Shown: one piece after another, positions 46,796-53,312 of the stretch
Layout: every line of letters begins with the position of its first letter
Position numbering within the stretch: position 1 is the stretch's first letter
Virus record (IMG/VR): IMGVR_UViG_3300051215_000040
Coordinates: 1-54,326 of that record
Reading direction: 5' to 3' (one strand)
DNA from: a virus
Length of the DNA stretch: 54,326 nucleotides
Made by a program: the position numbers and the translations under genes
Notes under the pieces: model-generated
Told to the model about the DNA's origin: nothing
What the model saw: the letters and a program-made list of their open reading frames with translations, nothing else
The model's database searches: none

Positions 46796-47178
46796 TATTT
46801 CTCCTTCGGTTTAAAAGCCTCATCCCAGCTCAGGGCGTCCAAGCTGGCCATGTCGGTCCATTTCAATGCGCGGGCCGTGGCCAGCGTGTAGGTGTTCTTC
46901 CAGTCGGTGCTGGCGTCGGCGTAGGTCGCTTGCGCCTTGGCGATCGCTGCGGGCTTGGACCTGGCCACCACGTTGTAGAGCCGCAGCCAAGCTCCCGTCT
47001 CGCGGTGCTGGCCAAACACGGCCCACTTGGGTGATGGCTTGGTGGGCTTGGTGTACTGCTTGCCTGTGCCCCGGCAGCGAAAACACTCGCCGCCGATCAC
47101 GTTGGAAAACTGCGACATGCGGCCGGACCCGGCGCAGCGGCTGCAGGCGTATGCCTGGCGTGGAGCTGCGTCGCTCAT
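46795..47178 (-). CDS. DnaJ-type zinc-finger protein (127 aa)
   Basis: The start is MSDAAPR at 47178 (ATGA overlap with the upstream stop); a longer frame to 47394 is an artefact of overlap. Two CxxCxGxG repeats (CSRCAGSG near 14 and CFRCRGTG near 34) form a DnaJ-like zinc site. The C-terminal part (WAVFGQHRETGAWLRLYNVV, then WTDMASLDALSWDEA) is unlike DnaJ. Its stop shares TAATG with the GHKL ATPase start, so the two are co-translated. Confidence 0.75.
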   Translation of the reverse strand: MSDAAPRQAYACSRCAGSGRMSQFSNVIGGECFRCRGTGKQYTKPTKPSPKWAVFGQHRETGAWLRLYNVVARSKPAAIAKAQATYADASTDWKNTYTLATARALKWTDMASLDALSWDEAFKPKEK

Positions 47179-47429
47179 GCCTGCTTCCTTGCCTCGAAAG
47201 CCTCGTGCAGGCTGCGCGGCGTGCGCAGGGGGAAAGGCAGCACCAGGCTGGAAATCTTGCCGTCTGGCACCGGGGTGGTCAGGCGCGGCTCGCGTGCGGC
47301 CATCACCCAGCGGTCGCCAAGCAGGCGAACCGAGCGCACCCACTTGCGCATGTTGGCCCGCTGCGTGGCACGGTCGGCGTGGCCGATGCACCAAAGGTGG
47401 CGGGCAAGTTTTAGCATCGTTGTGTTCAT
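47175..47429 (-). CDS. Small basic protein (84 aa)
   Basis: CTGGAGG precedes the ATG. It is Arg-rich (KLARHLWCIGHADRATQRAN, then MRKWVRSVRLLGDRWVMAAR), with a C-terminal Pro/Leu segment. High positive charge suggests nucleic acid contact. Function unknown; second gene of the minus-strand operon. Confidence 0.68.
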   Translation of the reverse strand: MNTTMLKLARHLWCIGHADRATQRANMRKWVRSVRLLGDRWVMAAREPRLTTPVPDGKISSLVLPFPLRTPRSLHEAFEARKQA

Positions 47430-47432
47430 GGT

Positions 47433-47756
47433 TTAGTCCTCCAGTTGCTCAGTGATTTCCTGCTCGATGCGCTCGCGGTCCGCGTCGGTTGCCTTGCGCT
47501 CAAGCCAGGGGGCGGGGCGGCCGCGCCGGTCGAGGATGTCAAACTCGCACTCGGTGTAGCCGTAGTAATCCATGTCGCTGTCGCAGGTGTGCGCGCTGCC
47601 CCGGTGCGGGGACTGGCGAAAGAAATGCGTCACCTTGGCGATGCAAGGAATGCCAGCGACGCGTGTCTCGATTTCCATGTGTGAATCTCCTGTGTGAAAT
47701 GCGGCCCCAAGAAACGGGGCCAGGGCCTGTTGCATGATTGGGTGAAGGTTGCTCAT
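47433..47756 (-). CDS. First gene of the minus-strand early operon (107 aa)
   Basis: The ATG at 47756 follows a weak ACGGGG. The N-terminal phrase LHPIMQQALAPFLG is common at the start of early proteins in betaproteobacterial phages. The middle contains a Cys pair, and the acidic end has DADRERIEQEITEQLE. Function unknown. It faces the divergent control region 47757-47882. Confidence 0.7.
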   Translation of the reverse strand: MSNLHPIMQQALAPFLGAAFHTGDSHMEIETRVAGIPCIAKVTHFFRQSPHRGSAHTCDSDMDYYGYTECEFDILDRRGRPAPWLERKATDADRERIEQEITEQLED

Positions 47757-47812
47757 AAAAAACCCCGTTTGTGTTGCGGTAAATGCATCTTGCCATCGAA
47801 AAACATGGGCTG

Positions 47813-47853
47813 CAAGGGGTTTGCGTGGGTTTCCTTGAGATATTTTCGGTCAA
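47813..47853. promoter_or_regulatory. Candidate operator inverted repeats in divergent control region
   Basis: CAAGG (47813-47817) and CCTTG (47833-47837) form an inverted repeat with a 15-bp spacer. TTGA (47835-47838) and TCAA (47850-47853) form a second with 11 bp between. The arms are short and could arise by chance, but the position between divergent genes, next to a repressor-type gene, is where operators would lie. Confidence 0.35.
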
Positions 47854-47875
47854 GTGTTGCTTTTTACGCTACACT
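47847..47875 (+). promoter_or_regulatory. Candidate promoter for leaderless regulator mRNA
   Basis: CGGTCA (47847-47852) and TACACT (47870-47875) are 17 bp apart. The predicted start lies at or next to the ATG of the regulator at 47883, so the message could lack a leader. Both hexamers are imperfect (3 and 4 of 6). Confidence 0.35.
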
Positions 47876-47882
47876 CCCCGGC

Positions 47883-48167
47883 ATGATCGCAGAAACCAAA
47901 GACCCCTCCCTGGAAACGCACCTGGAAACCCCAGCCGACAAGTGCATCACCGCCTTCGGTGGCGTGCGTGCGCTTGCCCGCGCCCTGGAGCGAAACCCCA
48001 GCTCTGTGGTGCGCTGGCGCAAGCCCAAGGACGAGGGCGGCAGCAACGGCGCTGTGCCGTCCGCGCTGCAGGGCCGCATTCTGGCCATCGCCCAGGCTCG
48101 CGGCCTGAGCCTGAGTGCCGAGGACCTGATCTTGCGCACCGCAGGCGACTGGCAGTTGGATGCTTGA
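47883..48167 (+). CDS. Cro/CI-like DNA-binding regulator (94 aa)
   Basis: The start at 47883 has no Shine-Dalgarno; the sequence before it is C-rich. The 94-residue product has an HTH core CITAFGGVRALARALERNPS followed by VVRWRKPK, then a Gly/Ser linker and LQGRILAIAQARGLSLSAED, the pattern of phage Cro/CI-type regulators that begin I.AFGGV.ALA..L.R....V.RW. It is first in the rightward operon opposite 47756, so it probably controls both. Whether the phage is temperate cannot be decided from it. Confidence 0.8.
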   Translation: MIAETKDPSLETHLETPADKCITAFGGVRALARALERNPSSVVRWRKPKDEGGSNGAVPSALQGRILAIAQARGLSLSAEDLILRTAGDWQLDA

Positions 48168-48358
48168 TGATCAGCGACCGGATGCTTTTGGGGGCGATTT
48201 CGCACACCCGCTACGAGCTGCCGCGTGACATTGCGGTGCGGGTGGGCAAACGCCGCATCAACGCCGCTTTGGGCCGCCTGATTCGCTCCGGCCAGCTCGA
48301 ACGCGTGCCCGGTCCGACTTGCTTTTTGTACCGCTCAAAACAAGCGAGGATTACGTGA
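48167..48358 (+). CDS. Small winged-helix-like protein (63 aa)
   Basis: It starts in a TGATG overlap with the regulator. The product is one compact helical domain, VGKRRINAALGRLIRSGQLE followed by RVPGPTCFLYR, with a helix-turn-helix-wing shape. A DNA-binding partner of the Cro-like protein is possible; sequence homology to a named family is not seen. Confidence 0.68.
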   Translation: MISDRMLLGAISHTRYELPRDIAVRVGKRRINAALGRLIRSGQLERVPGPTCFLYRSKQARIT

Positions 48359-48567
48359 CCAAAAACGAGGCGAAAAATTATGGTTGCTATAACCGCCCAG
48401 AGTATCGCAAGATGCTACCCGTGCAAGACGGCTGGTGGCTTGATGGCCAGACCCGCGTCGCCAAGATGGTCGCCTCCCCGTTTCGCATGACCCCCGAGTG
48501 CCAATACACCCACACCGCGCTCGGGCGGGAAGATCACAAGTGTGTGGGGTGCAAACACCGGGCGTGA
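48355..48567 (+). CDS. Small Cys/His protein (70 aa), GTG start
   Basis: A GTG at 48355 overlaps the previous stop as GTGA; an upstream in-frame ATG at 48319 lies inside the neighbour. The C-terminal ECQYTHTALGREDHKCVGCK is a conserved zinc-binding ending in phage proteins. Function unknown. Confidence 0.66.
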   Translation: MTKNEAKNYGCYNRPEYRKMLPVQDGWWLDGQTRVAKMVASPFRMTPECQYTHTALGREDHKCVGCKHRA

Positions 48568-48591
48568 GCCCACAAACCTACGGAGGGCTGT

Positions 48592-48732
48592 ATGAGCCAA
48601 CCAGAGAAAAAACCACCGCCACCTGTTCAGTGGCCATTCCCACCCGCCACCGGCCCCGTGCCGTGGACCCCTGGCCAGCTGCGTGCCTACAAACACCAGC
48701 AACGCGAACAGGTCGAGGAGGCACCATGGTGA
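48592..48732 (+). CDS. Pro-rich small protein (46 aa)
   Basis: CGGAGGG precedes the ATG. The 46-residue product is Pro/Trp-rich (KKPPPPVQWPFPPATGPVPW) with a charged helix at the end (LRAYKHQQREQVEEA). The ribosome site and coupling to the next gene support translation. Function unknown. Confidence 0.6.
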   Translation: MSQPEKKPPPPVQWPFPPATGPVPWTPGQLRAYKHQQREQVEEAPW

Positions 48733-48965
48733 TGAGCACTGACCCAGTCGAACAGTTCCTGATCGAGGTGCACAGCTTGCGCGATCGTGATGGTCGCTTG
48801 GCCGCGTACCGTTTAGGAGAAGACCTCCAAGACGAGATCCGAATCGCTCAAATCCTGGTCGCAAAGATCACGGCGATGGAGCGCGAGGCGTGCGCAAGGG
48901 TTGCCGAGCGATCCGAGTCTGCTTTGCACTGCGCCGCCGCAATCCGCGCCAGGAGCCAACCATGA
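48726..48965 (+). CDS. Hypothetical helical protein (79 aa)
   Basis: GGAGG precedes the ATG at 48726; ATG 48732 is an alternative in the same frame. It contains QDEIRIAQILVAKITAMERE and ACARVAERSESALHCAAAIR, a phrase (MEREACARVAE) frequent in small phage proteins. Overlaps both neighbours. Function unknown. Confidence 0.7.
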   Translation: MVMSTDPVEQFLIEVHSLRDRDGRLAAYRLGEDLQDEIRIAQILVAKITAMEREACARVAERSESALHCAAAIRARSQP

Positions 48966-49120
48966 ACTACCACGGCGCAATCACCCAAGCACTGGTCGAC
49001 GAGCTGCTCGCCGTCGTCCACAAATACGACCAGACCATGCTGCTGCCGACCGCGCTCGGCTGCCTGGACTTGGTCAAGGCGCAGCTGATTCAGGAGCACA
49101 TTGATGAGGACGACGAATGA
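48962..49120 (+). CDS. Small hypothetical protein (52 aa)
   Basis: It starts and ends in ATGA overlaps. The product is amphipathic helix (ITQALVDELLAVVHKYDQTM, then LDLVKAQLIQEHIDED), possibly a small dimer. No family known. Confidence 0.66.
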   Translation: MNYHGAITQALVDELLAVVHKYDQTMLLPTALGCLDLVKAQLIQEHIDEDDE

Positions 49121-49440
49121 TTCACTACACACGCGAAGGCGAGCACATCCGCCTTGGACTGAACTTTCGATTCACGCCTTACAGCTTGACGCTGATTTGG
49201 GCTTGGTACGACTTTGCCGCGCACAGCGCCACGACCTACCGTTTCCGTCTGCGGCTGCATCGCAAGCCGGTTTTTATGTTCGAAAAAAATCGCTTCAACG
49301 TGATCGACACATACCTGCACCTGCACGGGATGGAGGTTGTGCACAGCGAAGTACTGCAAGACCTCAAAGCGATCGAGCAGGCCACCTGGCGGCGGACAAC
49401 AGCAAACGCGTGGATCAAGCCGGGGGATTTGAATGACTGA
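49117..49440 (+). CDS. Hypothetical protein (107 aa)
   Basis: It starts in an ATGA overlap. A beta-rich N-terminus (HIRLGLNFRFTPYSLTLIWA) and a basic middle (YRFRLRLHRKPVFMFEKNRF) precede a helical end with WRRTTANAWIKPGDL. No family recognised. Overlaps the next gene by 8 bases. Confidence 0.68.
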   Translation: MIHYTREGEHIRLGLNFRFTPYSLTLIWAWYDFAAHSATTYRFRLRLHRKPVFMFEKNRFNVIDTYLHLHGMEVVHSEVLQDLKAIEQATWRRTTANAWIKPGDLND

Positions 49441-49621
49441 AATCACTCAACCAAAACTTACAGTAATTCCGTCATCCGACCAAAAAGCGACAGGCTCTGA
49501 GCTTATGAATGACTTGCGGGATCTTATCAATTCACCAAAGTATGACCACATGACCGTGGCCACACTGATTGGTGTTTTGGAAATGACCAAGCTGCACTAC
49601 TGGAGTGTCAACAATGAATGA
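49433..49621 (+). CDS. Small hypothetical protein (62 aa)
   Basis: It overlaps its neighbours by 8 bases at each end. The product has a short N-terminal extension and a helical core SELMNDLRDLINSPKYDHMT followed by VATLIGVLEMTKLHYW. More AT-rich than neighbours. Function unknown. Confidence 0.64.
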   Translation: MTEITQPKLTVIPSSDQKATGSELMNDLRDLINSPKYDHMTVATLIGVLEMTKLHYWSVNNE

Positions 49622-49733
49622 AGGCGAAAAAGCCGGGTGCTGGGCTATGGCGTATTTGTACATCGCGTTGTTCGGTGTTTGGTTTACCGTGTTCGCCATA
49701 GCCTGGTACCACATCAAGGAGTGGCTTGCATGA
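49614..49733 (+). CDS. Tiny single-span membrane protein (39 aa)
   Basis: The ATG at 49614 overlaps the previous gene, and the stop overlaps the next ATG as ATGA. The 39-residue product is one hydrophobic, Trp-rich segment (MAYLYIALFGVWFTVFAIAW) with a basic end. An early membrane protein of unknown role; a toxin or host-modifying function is possible only as a guess. Confidence 0.58.
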   Translation: MNEGEKAGCWAMAYLYIALFGVWFTVFAIAWYHIKEWLA

Positions 49734-50029
49734 CTGAAATCATCGACCTCGCCAAGGCCCGCAAGGAGCGCGAGCCGCACATCGCAGGCGTGCTGTTTTG
49801 CCAGGGGTGCGATTACGAATGGAGCACTGTGTGGGAGATGGGTACCACCGAGTTTGAGTGCCCGGCGTGCAACAGCATGCGCGGGCGCAGCAAGTTCGAC
49901 GTGGCCCCCACGCCGGGCTCGAAGGTCTGGAGCTGCATGTCCTGCGGCAACCAGCTGTTCAACCTCCTGCCCGATCGCGTCCACTGCCCTGGCTGCGGCA
50001 AGCAGTGGGATTATGGGGAGCTGTCATGA
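49730..50029 (+). CDS. Multi-zinc-ribbon protein (99 aa)
   Basis: It begins in an ATGA overlap. Four CxxC pairs (CQGC near 24, CPAC near 44, CMSC near 69, CPGC near 86) form two zinc ribbons. The N-terminus (IIDLAKARKEREPHIAGVLF) is helical. Zinc-ribbon phage proteins of this size often assist replication or transcription, but no specific role is evident. Confidence 0.75.
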   Translation: MTEIIDLAKARKEREPHIAGVLFCQGCDYEWSTVWEMGTTEFECPACNSMRGRSKFDVAPTPGSKVWSCMSCGNQLFNLLPDRVHCPGCGKQWDYGELS

Positions 50030-50265
50030 CTCGGGATAAATTCGAGGCAACGCTCAAAAAGAACGCCTACTTGGAAATCTATGATTTCCTTACTCACATC
50101 GCCAGATCTGGAGAGCCAAACGAGATCAGCGCGGAGTGGCTTTCTCACATTCCGCACGGGTTTACATTTGATGAAATGCTCAGGAATCGAGGCCTGACCG
50201 CAAAATTTATCAAGTCCACCGGACGGTACTTCGTGGAGCGGCGACCACTGCCGGGCAAGCGATGA
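50026..50265 (+). CDS. Small hypothetical protein (79 aa)
   Basis: It starts and ends in ATGA overlaps, the latter with the SF2 helicase. It contains MTRDKFEATLKKNAYLEIYD, WLSHIPHGFTFDEMLRNRGL and a basic end (YFVERRPLPGKR). AT-richer than flanking genes. No family recognised. Coupling suggests a helicase cofactor (inference). Confidence 0.68.
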   Translation: MTRDKFEATLKKNAYLEIYDFLTHIARSGEPNEISAEWLSHIPHGFTFDEMLRNRGLTAKFIKSTGRYFVERRPLPGKR

Positions 50266-51680
50266 TCACCCCCCGCCCCCGCCAAGCCCAGGCCATCGCC
50301 GACCTGCGCAAAGCCTACCGCTTTGGCCATAAAGCCCCCATCCTGATTGCCCCGACCGGTTTTGGCAAATCCGCAACCGCGATCTGCATGATTCAGAGCG
50401 CCTTGGACAAAGGCAAGCGCGTCTGGTTCATCGCGCACCTCAAGGAAATTCTGAACGACACCAGCTCGCGCCTGACCGACGCTGGCATCAAGCACGGCTG
50501 GATTGCATCTGGCCGCGACGGCAACCGCCGCTTGCCCGTGCAGGTGGCCATGGTGCAAACGCTGGTGCGCCGACTGGACCAGCATCAGCCGCCGGACCTG
50601 ATCATCGTAGACGAGGCGCACCTGGCTGTGGCCAACACCTACCAGCAGATTTTCGAGTGGGCTGGCGCTGGCCCCAAGTTCAAGCGGCCCGGCGGCGCGC
50701 ACCTGCTGCACCTCACCGCCACGCCCTGTCGCCTTGACGGCCGGGGCATGGGCGAGGTGGCCGATATTCTGGTGCCCACCTGCAGCACGCAAGACCTGAT
50801 CGACGAGGGCCTGCTGGCCGCCATCCGCTACTACGCGCCCAGCGAGCCGGACCTGTCCGGTGTGCACACAGTGGCGGGCGACTTCAACCAAGGGGAGCTG
50901 GCCGCCGCGATGGACAAGCCCGTCATCACCGGCAGCGCCGTTGCGCATTACCGTAAGCTCGCGCACAACCGCCCGGCCGTGGCGTTTTGCGTCACCGTCG
51001 AGCACGCCACCAACGTGGCCGAGCAGTTCCGCCAGGCCGGGTACCGAGCTGTGGCGATCAGCGGCGAGTCCGACACCGTGGAGCGCGACGCCGCCCTGCA
51101 AGGCCTGCGCGATGGCAGCCTGGACGTGGTTTGCAACTGCGCCTTGTGGGTCGCCGGAGTGGACGCCCCGACGATCGGTTGCATCATCTTGCTCACGCCA
51201 ACGCAGTCAGTCGTGAAGTACTTGCAGTCCGTTGGCCGTGGCCTGCGCACGCACCCGGGCAAAACCGACTGCATTGTGCTCGACCACGCCGGCAACGTGA
51301 AGCGCCATGGGCTGCCTACCGACCTGCGCGAGTGGACGCTGGCCGCCGTCGAAAAAAAGAAGAACGCCAAGAAGTCCGAGGTGCCAGTAAAAACGTGCCC
51401 CGTGTGCTTTGCCACCGTGCCTTCGGTTGTGACCGACTGCCAGTGCGGGCACCACTTCGAGCCCATGGGGCGCGAGATCAACGAGGTTGAGGGCGAGCTG
51501 CAGGAAATCACCGCCGCCGCAAAGGCCGCCGCTGTAAAAACCCGCAAGGTTGAGCAGGGAAGAGCGCAGACCGAGGCTGACCTGATTCGCATCGGGATGG
51601 CAAGAGGGATGAAAAGGCCCGCCCTTTGGGCTCGACATGTTCTTCGCGCAAGAGCTGCAAAAGAAGCGCAACAGAGGTAA
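50262..51680 (+). CDS. SF2 DEAH-box DNA helicase with zinc-binding C-terminus
   Basis: The 472-residue product has Walker A APTGFGKSA near 30, DEAH near 117, TATP near 153 and motif VI QSVGRGLRT near 322. It resembles UvrB/RecG-type phage replicative helicases that unwind DNA in replication or recombination. C-terminal CPVCFATVPSVVTDCQC near 379 forms a zinc site, and the last 80 residues are Lys/Arg-rich. It belongs to the replication operon with VRR-NUC and the primase-helicase. Confidence 0.92.
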   Translation: MITPRPRQAQAIADLRKAYRFGHKAPILIAPTGFGKSATAICMIQSALDKGKRVWFIAHLKEILNDTSSRLTDAGIKHGWIASGRDGNRRLPVQVAMVQTLVRRLDQHQPPDLIIVDEAHLAVANTYQQIFEWAGAGPKFKRPGGAHLLHLTATPCRLDGRGMGEVADILVPTCSTQDLIDEGLLAAIRYYAPSEPDLSGVHTVAGDFNQGELAAAMDKPVITGSAVAHYRKLAHNRPAVAFCVTVEHATNVAEQFRQAGYRAVAISGESDTVERDAALQGLRDGSLDVVCNCALWVAGVDAPTIGCIILLTPTQSVVKYLQSVGRGLRTHPGKTDCIVLDHAGNVKRHGLPTDLREWTLAAVEKKKNAKKSEVPVKTCPVCFATVPSVVTDCQCGHHFEPMGREINEVEGELQEITAAAKAAAVKTRKVEQGRAQTEADLIRIGMARGMKRPALWARHVLRARAAKEAQQR

Positions 51681-51753
51681 CATGGTGCAACGCCCCGGTG
51701 CTACCAACACCGAGGCGTCACTTCCCAAACCACCGCGATAGGGGCGCAGCAGC

Positions 51754-52251
51754 ATGAGCAAGACAAATTCTATTCCAGTCAATCTTTTGAGGGAGATGTT
51801 TTTTTATAACCACCTCACAGGACAATTTTTTTATCGCACAAATGTTGGCGACAAGATCAAAGCCGGATCCGTTGCAGGCGGACCTAACGGTGGCGGATAT
51901 TGGTGCATCCAGGTAAACCGCAAAAAATACAAAGCTCACCGTATGGCGTGGGCTTACGCGAATGGTGTTTGGCCGGATGGAAAAATTGATCACATCAACG
52001 GGGATGGGCTTGACAATCGGATTGCAAACCTGAGATGCGTTACTCATGCTCAAAACCATCAAAATCGTAGGACGCCAAATAAAAACACAAAAGTTGGTTT
52101 GCTTGGTGTTGACTTTAAAAAAGACAAGTTTCGCGCAAGAATCACCATCAATGGCAAGCAGCACGATCTTGGCCGCTTTGACACCGCAGAAGATGCGCAT
52201 GCTGCGTACCTGAAAAAGAAACGCGAGTTACATCCGTATGGCACTCTTTGA
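51754..52251 (+). CDS. HNH homing endonuclease with AP2 domain
   Basis: The 165-residue product has an HNH_3 core (KAHRMAWAYANGVWPDGKID, then HINGDGLDNRIANLRCVTHA) followed by an AP2-like DNA-binding domain (LLGVDFKKDKFRARITINGK, then FDTAEDAHAAY). It is clearly more AT-rich than the surrounding genes and follows a 73-base gap, as expected for a mobile insertion. Its 3' end overlaps the next gene by 14 bases. Confidence 0.9.
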   Translation: MSKTNSIPVNLLREMFFYNHLTGQFFYRTNVGDKIKAGSVAGGPNGGGYWCIQVNRKKYKAHRMAWAYANGVWPDGKIDHINGDGLDNRIANLRCVTHAQNHQNRRTPNKNTKVGLLGVDFKKDKFRARITINGKQHDLGRFDTAEDAHAAYLKKKRELHPYGTL

Positions 52252-52510
52252 ATCATGCCCCGCCTGCAACCACCCCCGCACCAAGCTGCTCGACGGCACA
52301 GAAACCTGCACCTGGTCCGAGACCTGGCGTGCCGAGTGCGAAGCCAGCGCCGTGCTGGCCATCCCAGACAAGCTGGCCCGGCGCGAGTTCCTGCGTGGCC
52401 GCGAGGAGGCCGGGAAAATCGTCAAACGCGGGGTGCTTCAGGTGCGCGGTGAAAAAGCCTGCAAGGCGCTGGAGGCCATGGTGCTCAAAATTTGGGAGGC
52501 GCGGCGGTGA
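52238..52510 (+). CDS. Small conserved phage protein (90 aa)
   Basis: The ATG at 52238 lies inside the HNH 3' end. The N-terminus has a CPACNHP zinc-knuckle-like stretch. The rest is helical with IPDKLARREFLRGREEAGKI and ALEAMVLKIWEARR, a pattern (DK..RR.FL...) seen in phage proteins next to VRR-NUC or helicase genes. Function unknown. Its stop overlaps the GTG start of the nuclease. Confidence 0.72.
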   Translation: MALFESCPACNHPRTKLLDGTETCTWSETWRAECEASAVLAIPDKLARREFLRGREEAGKIVKRGVLQVRGEKACKALEAMVLKIWEARR

Positions 52511-52857
52511 GTGGGGGTCGAATTAAACCGGAAACTCCACCCCCACTCAGCGAGGCGGACATCATGCGCTCCATCATGGTGGCGCTCTCGGCCGACGGGC
52601 ACTTCGTGGCCAGGGCCAACGTGGGGCTGTTCTTCACCGCAGACGGCAGGCCCGTCAAAACCGGGCTACCCAAGGGGTTCAGCGACTTGTTTGGGTTTCG
52701 TGCCAGCGACTGCCGTTTTTTCGCGCTCGAGGTCAAGACCGCCAAGGGCCGCCCATCGCCAGAGCAGCTGGCCTTCATCGCCGCCATGAAAAAGCGCGGT
52801 GCCATCGCCGCCATCGTGCGGTCGGTGGAGGATGCCAGGCTGGCGGTGGCTGAATAG
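52507..52857 (+). CDS. VRR-NUC domain nuclease
   Basis: A GTG at 52507 overlaps the upstream stop as GTGA; an in-frame TTG at 52492 is less likely. The 116-residue product has the VRR-NUC core: GLPKGFSDLFGF (Asp), FFALEVKTAKGRPSPEQLAF (Glu-x-Lys) and a C-terminal AIAAIVRSVEDARL. Phage single-domain VRR-NUC enzymes act on branched DNA such as Holliday junctions. Pairing with the SF2 helicase is recurrent in phages. Confidence 0.88.
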   Translation: MSGGRIKPETPPPLSEADIMRSIMVALSADGHFVARANVGLFFTADGRPVKTGLPKGFSDLFGFRASDCRFFALEVKTAKGRPSPEQLAFIAAMKKRGAIAAIVRSVEDARLAVAE

Positions 52858-53014
52858 GCCCCGTCTCTCCGGGGTGTCTCGGTGTTTGCCTGCCCAGGAC
52901 CACCGTTGCCCCTTGGTATCGTCCCGACTTCCGCCACAGGCCCGTACACCTTGGTCTCGTGATCCTAGGTTACGTGATGTTAACGCGGGTCATGACTCCG
53001 CCTCACCATCACGG
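52858..53014. other. Gene-free stretch after VRR-NUC
   Basis: No supported gene is seen. CCCCG (52859-52863) and CGGGG (52870-52874) form a short hairpin straight after the nuclease stop, perhaps a weak terminator without a T tail. The rest is GC-rich with no promoter that I trust. The gene-free interval as a whole runs to 53312. Confidence 0.4.
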
Positions 53015-53048
53015 CTGGGGGCTGTTCCGGGCCTCCGGGAACCCCCAG
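53015..53048. other. Strong GC-rich hairpin, possible terminator or origin element
   Basis: CTGGGGG (53015-53021) pairs with CCCCCAG (53042-53048). Inside, TTCCGG pairs with CCGG-G-AA around GCCT with small bulges, giving about 13 paired positions. No T run follows on the plus strand. It could be a structured end of the early message, or part of an origin. Confidence 0.6.
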
Positions 53049-53072
53049 AGGACAACCCCCATGCGTGATGAT

Positions 53073-53129
53073 GACACCCCACCGACCCGTTTTCGCCGAG
53101 TTACATGAACTCCGTTTCAGCGGGGTGTC
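53073..53129. other. Nested inverted repeats
   Basis: GACACCCC (53073-53080) has its exact complement GGGGTGTC at 53122-53129. Inside it GAGTT (53098-53102) and AACTC (53108-53112) form a second hairpin around ACATG. Two perfect nested repeats within 57 bases suggest a protein-binding site or cruciform, perhaps at an origin. Confidence 0.55.
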
Positions 53130-53184
53130 GGGCACGATGCTACCACAACTGTTGCGCAAAACCGCACAGTTATTTCGACCCCTG

Positions 53185-53215
53185 TTGCGTTTTTCCGCGC
53201 ACACACCCTTATACT
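53185..53215 (+). promoter_or_regulatory. Candidate promoter for primase-helicase
   Basis: TATACT (53210-53215) matches 5 of 6 sigma70 positions. The best -35 is TTGCGT (53185-53190) at a long 19-bp spacing. The predicted start near 53222 is the first base of the folded leader described next. Confidence 0.45.
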
Positions 53216-53221
53216 GTCCAT

Positions 53222-53281
53222 GGGGCTCGATCCGGTTAGCTACCGGGTGACACATGGCCTGACCCTGGCGAGGGCTGCCCC
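53222..53281 (+). ncRNA. Possible three-way-junction leader RNA before primase
   Basis: GGGGC (53222-53226) pairs with GCCCC (53277-53281) and encloses two hairpins: CCGGT/ACCGG (53232-53236 with 53242-53246, loop TAGCT) and CCCT/AGGG (53263-53266 with 53271-53274, loop GGCG). CCATG (53218-53222) could alternatively pair with CATGG (53253-53257). It lies between a promoter and the primase start and could control translation. It matches no riboswitch family I can name. Confidence 0.35.
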
Positions 53282-53312
53282 ACCTTTTATTCGCCGGCTT
53301 CAGATGCCAGGT

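Noticed and set aside
37293-47756. Integrase or recombinase gene implying a temperate phage
   Set aside because: No tyrosine or serine recombinase motif is present in the window; the excisionase-type HTH alone is not enough.
51681-51753. Short hairpin before the HNH gene as a group I intron remnant
   Set aside because: The CGGTG/CACCG stem is only 5 bp and no intron core elements (P, Q, R, S) are seen in 73 bases.
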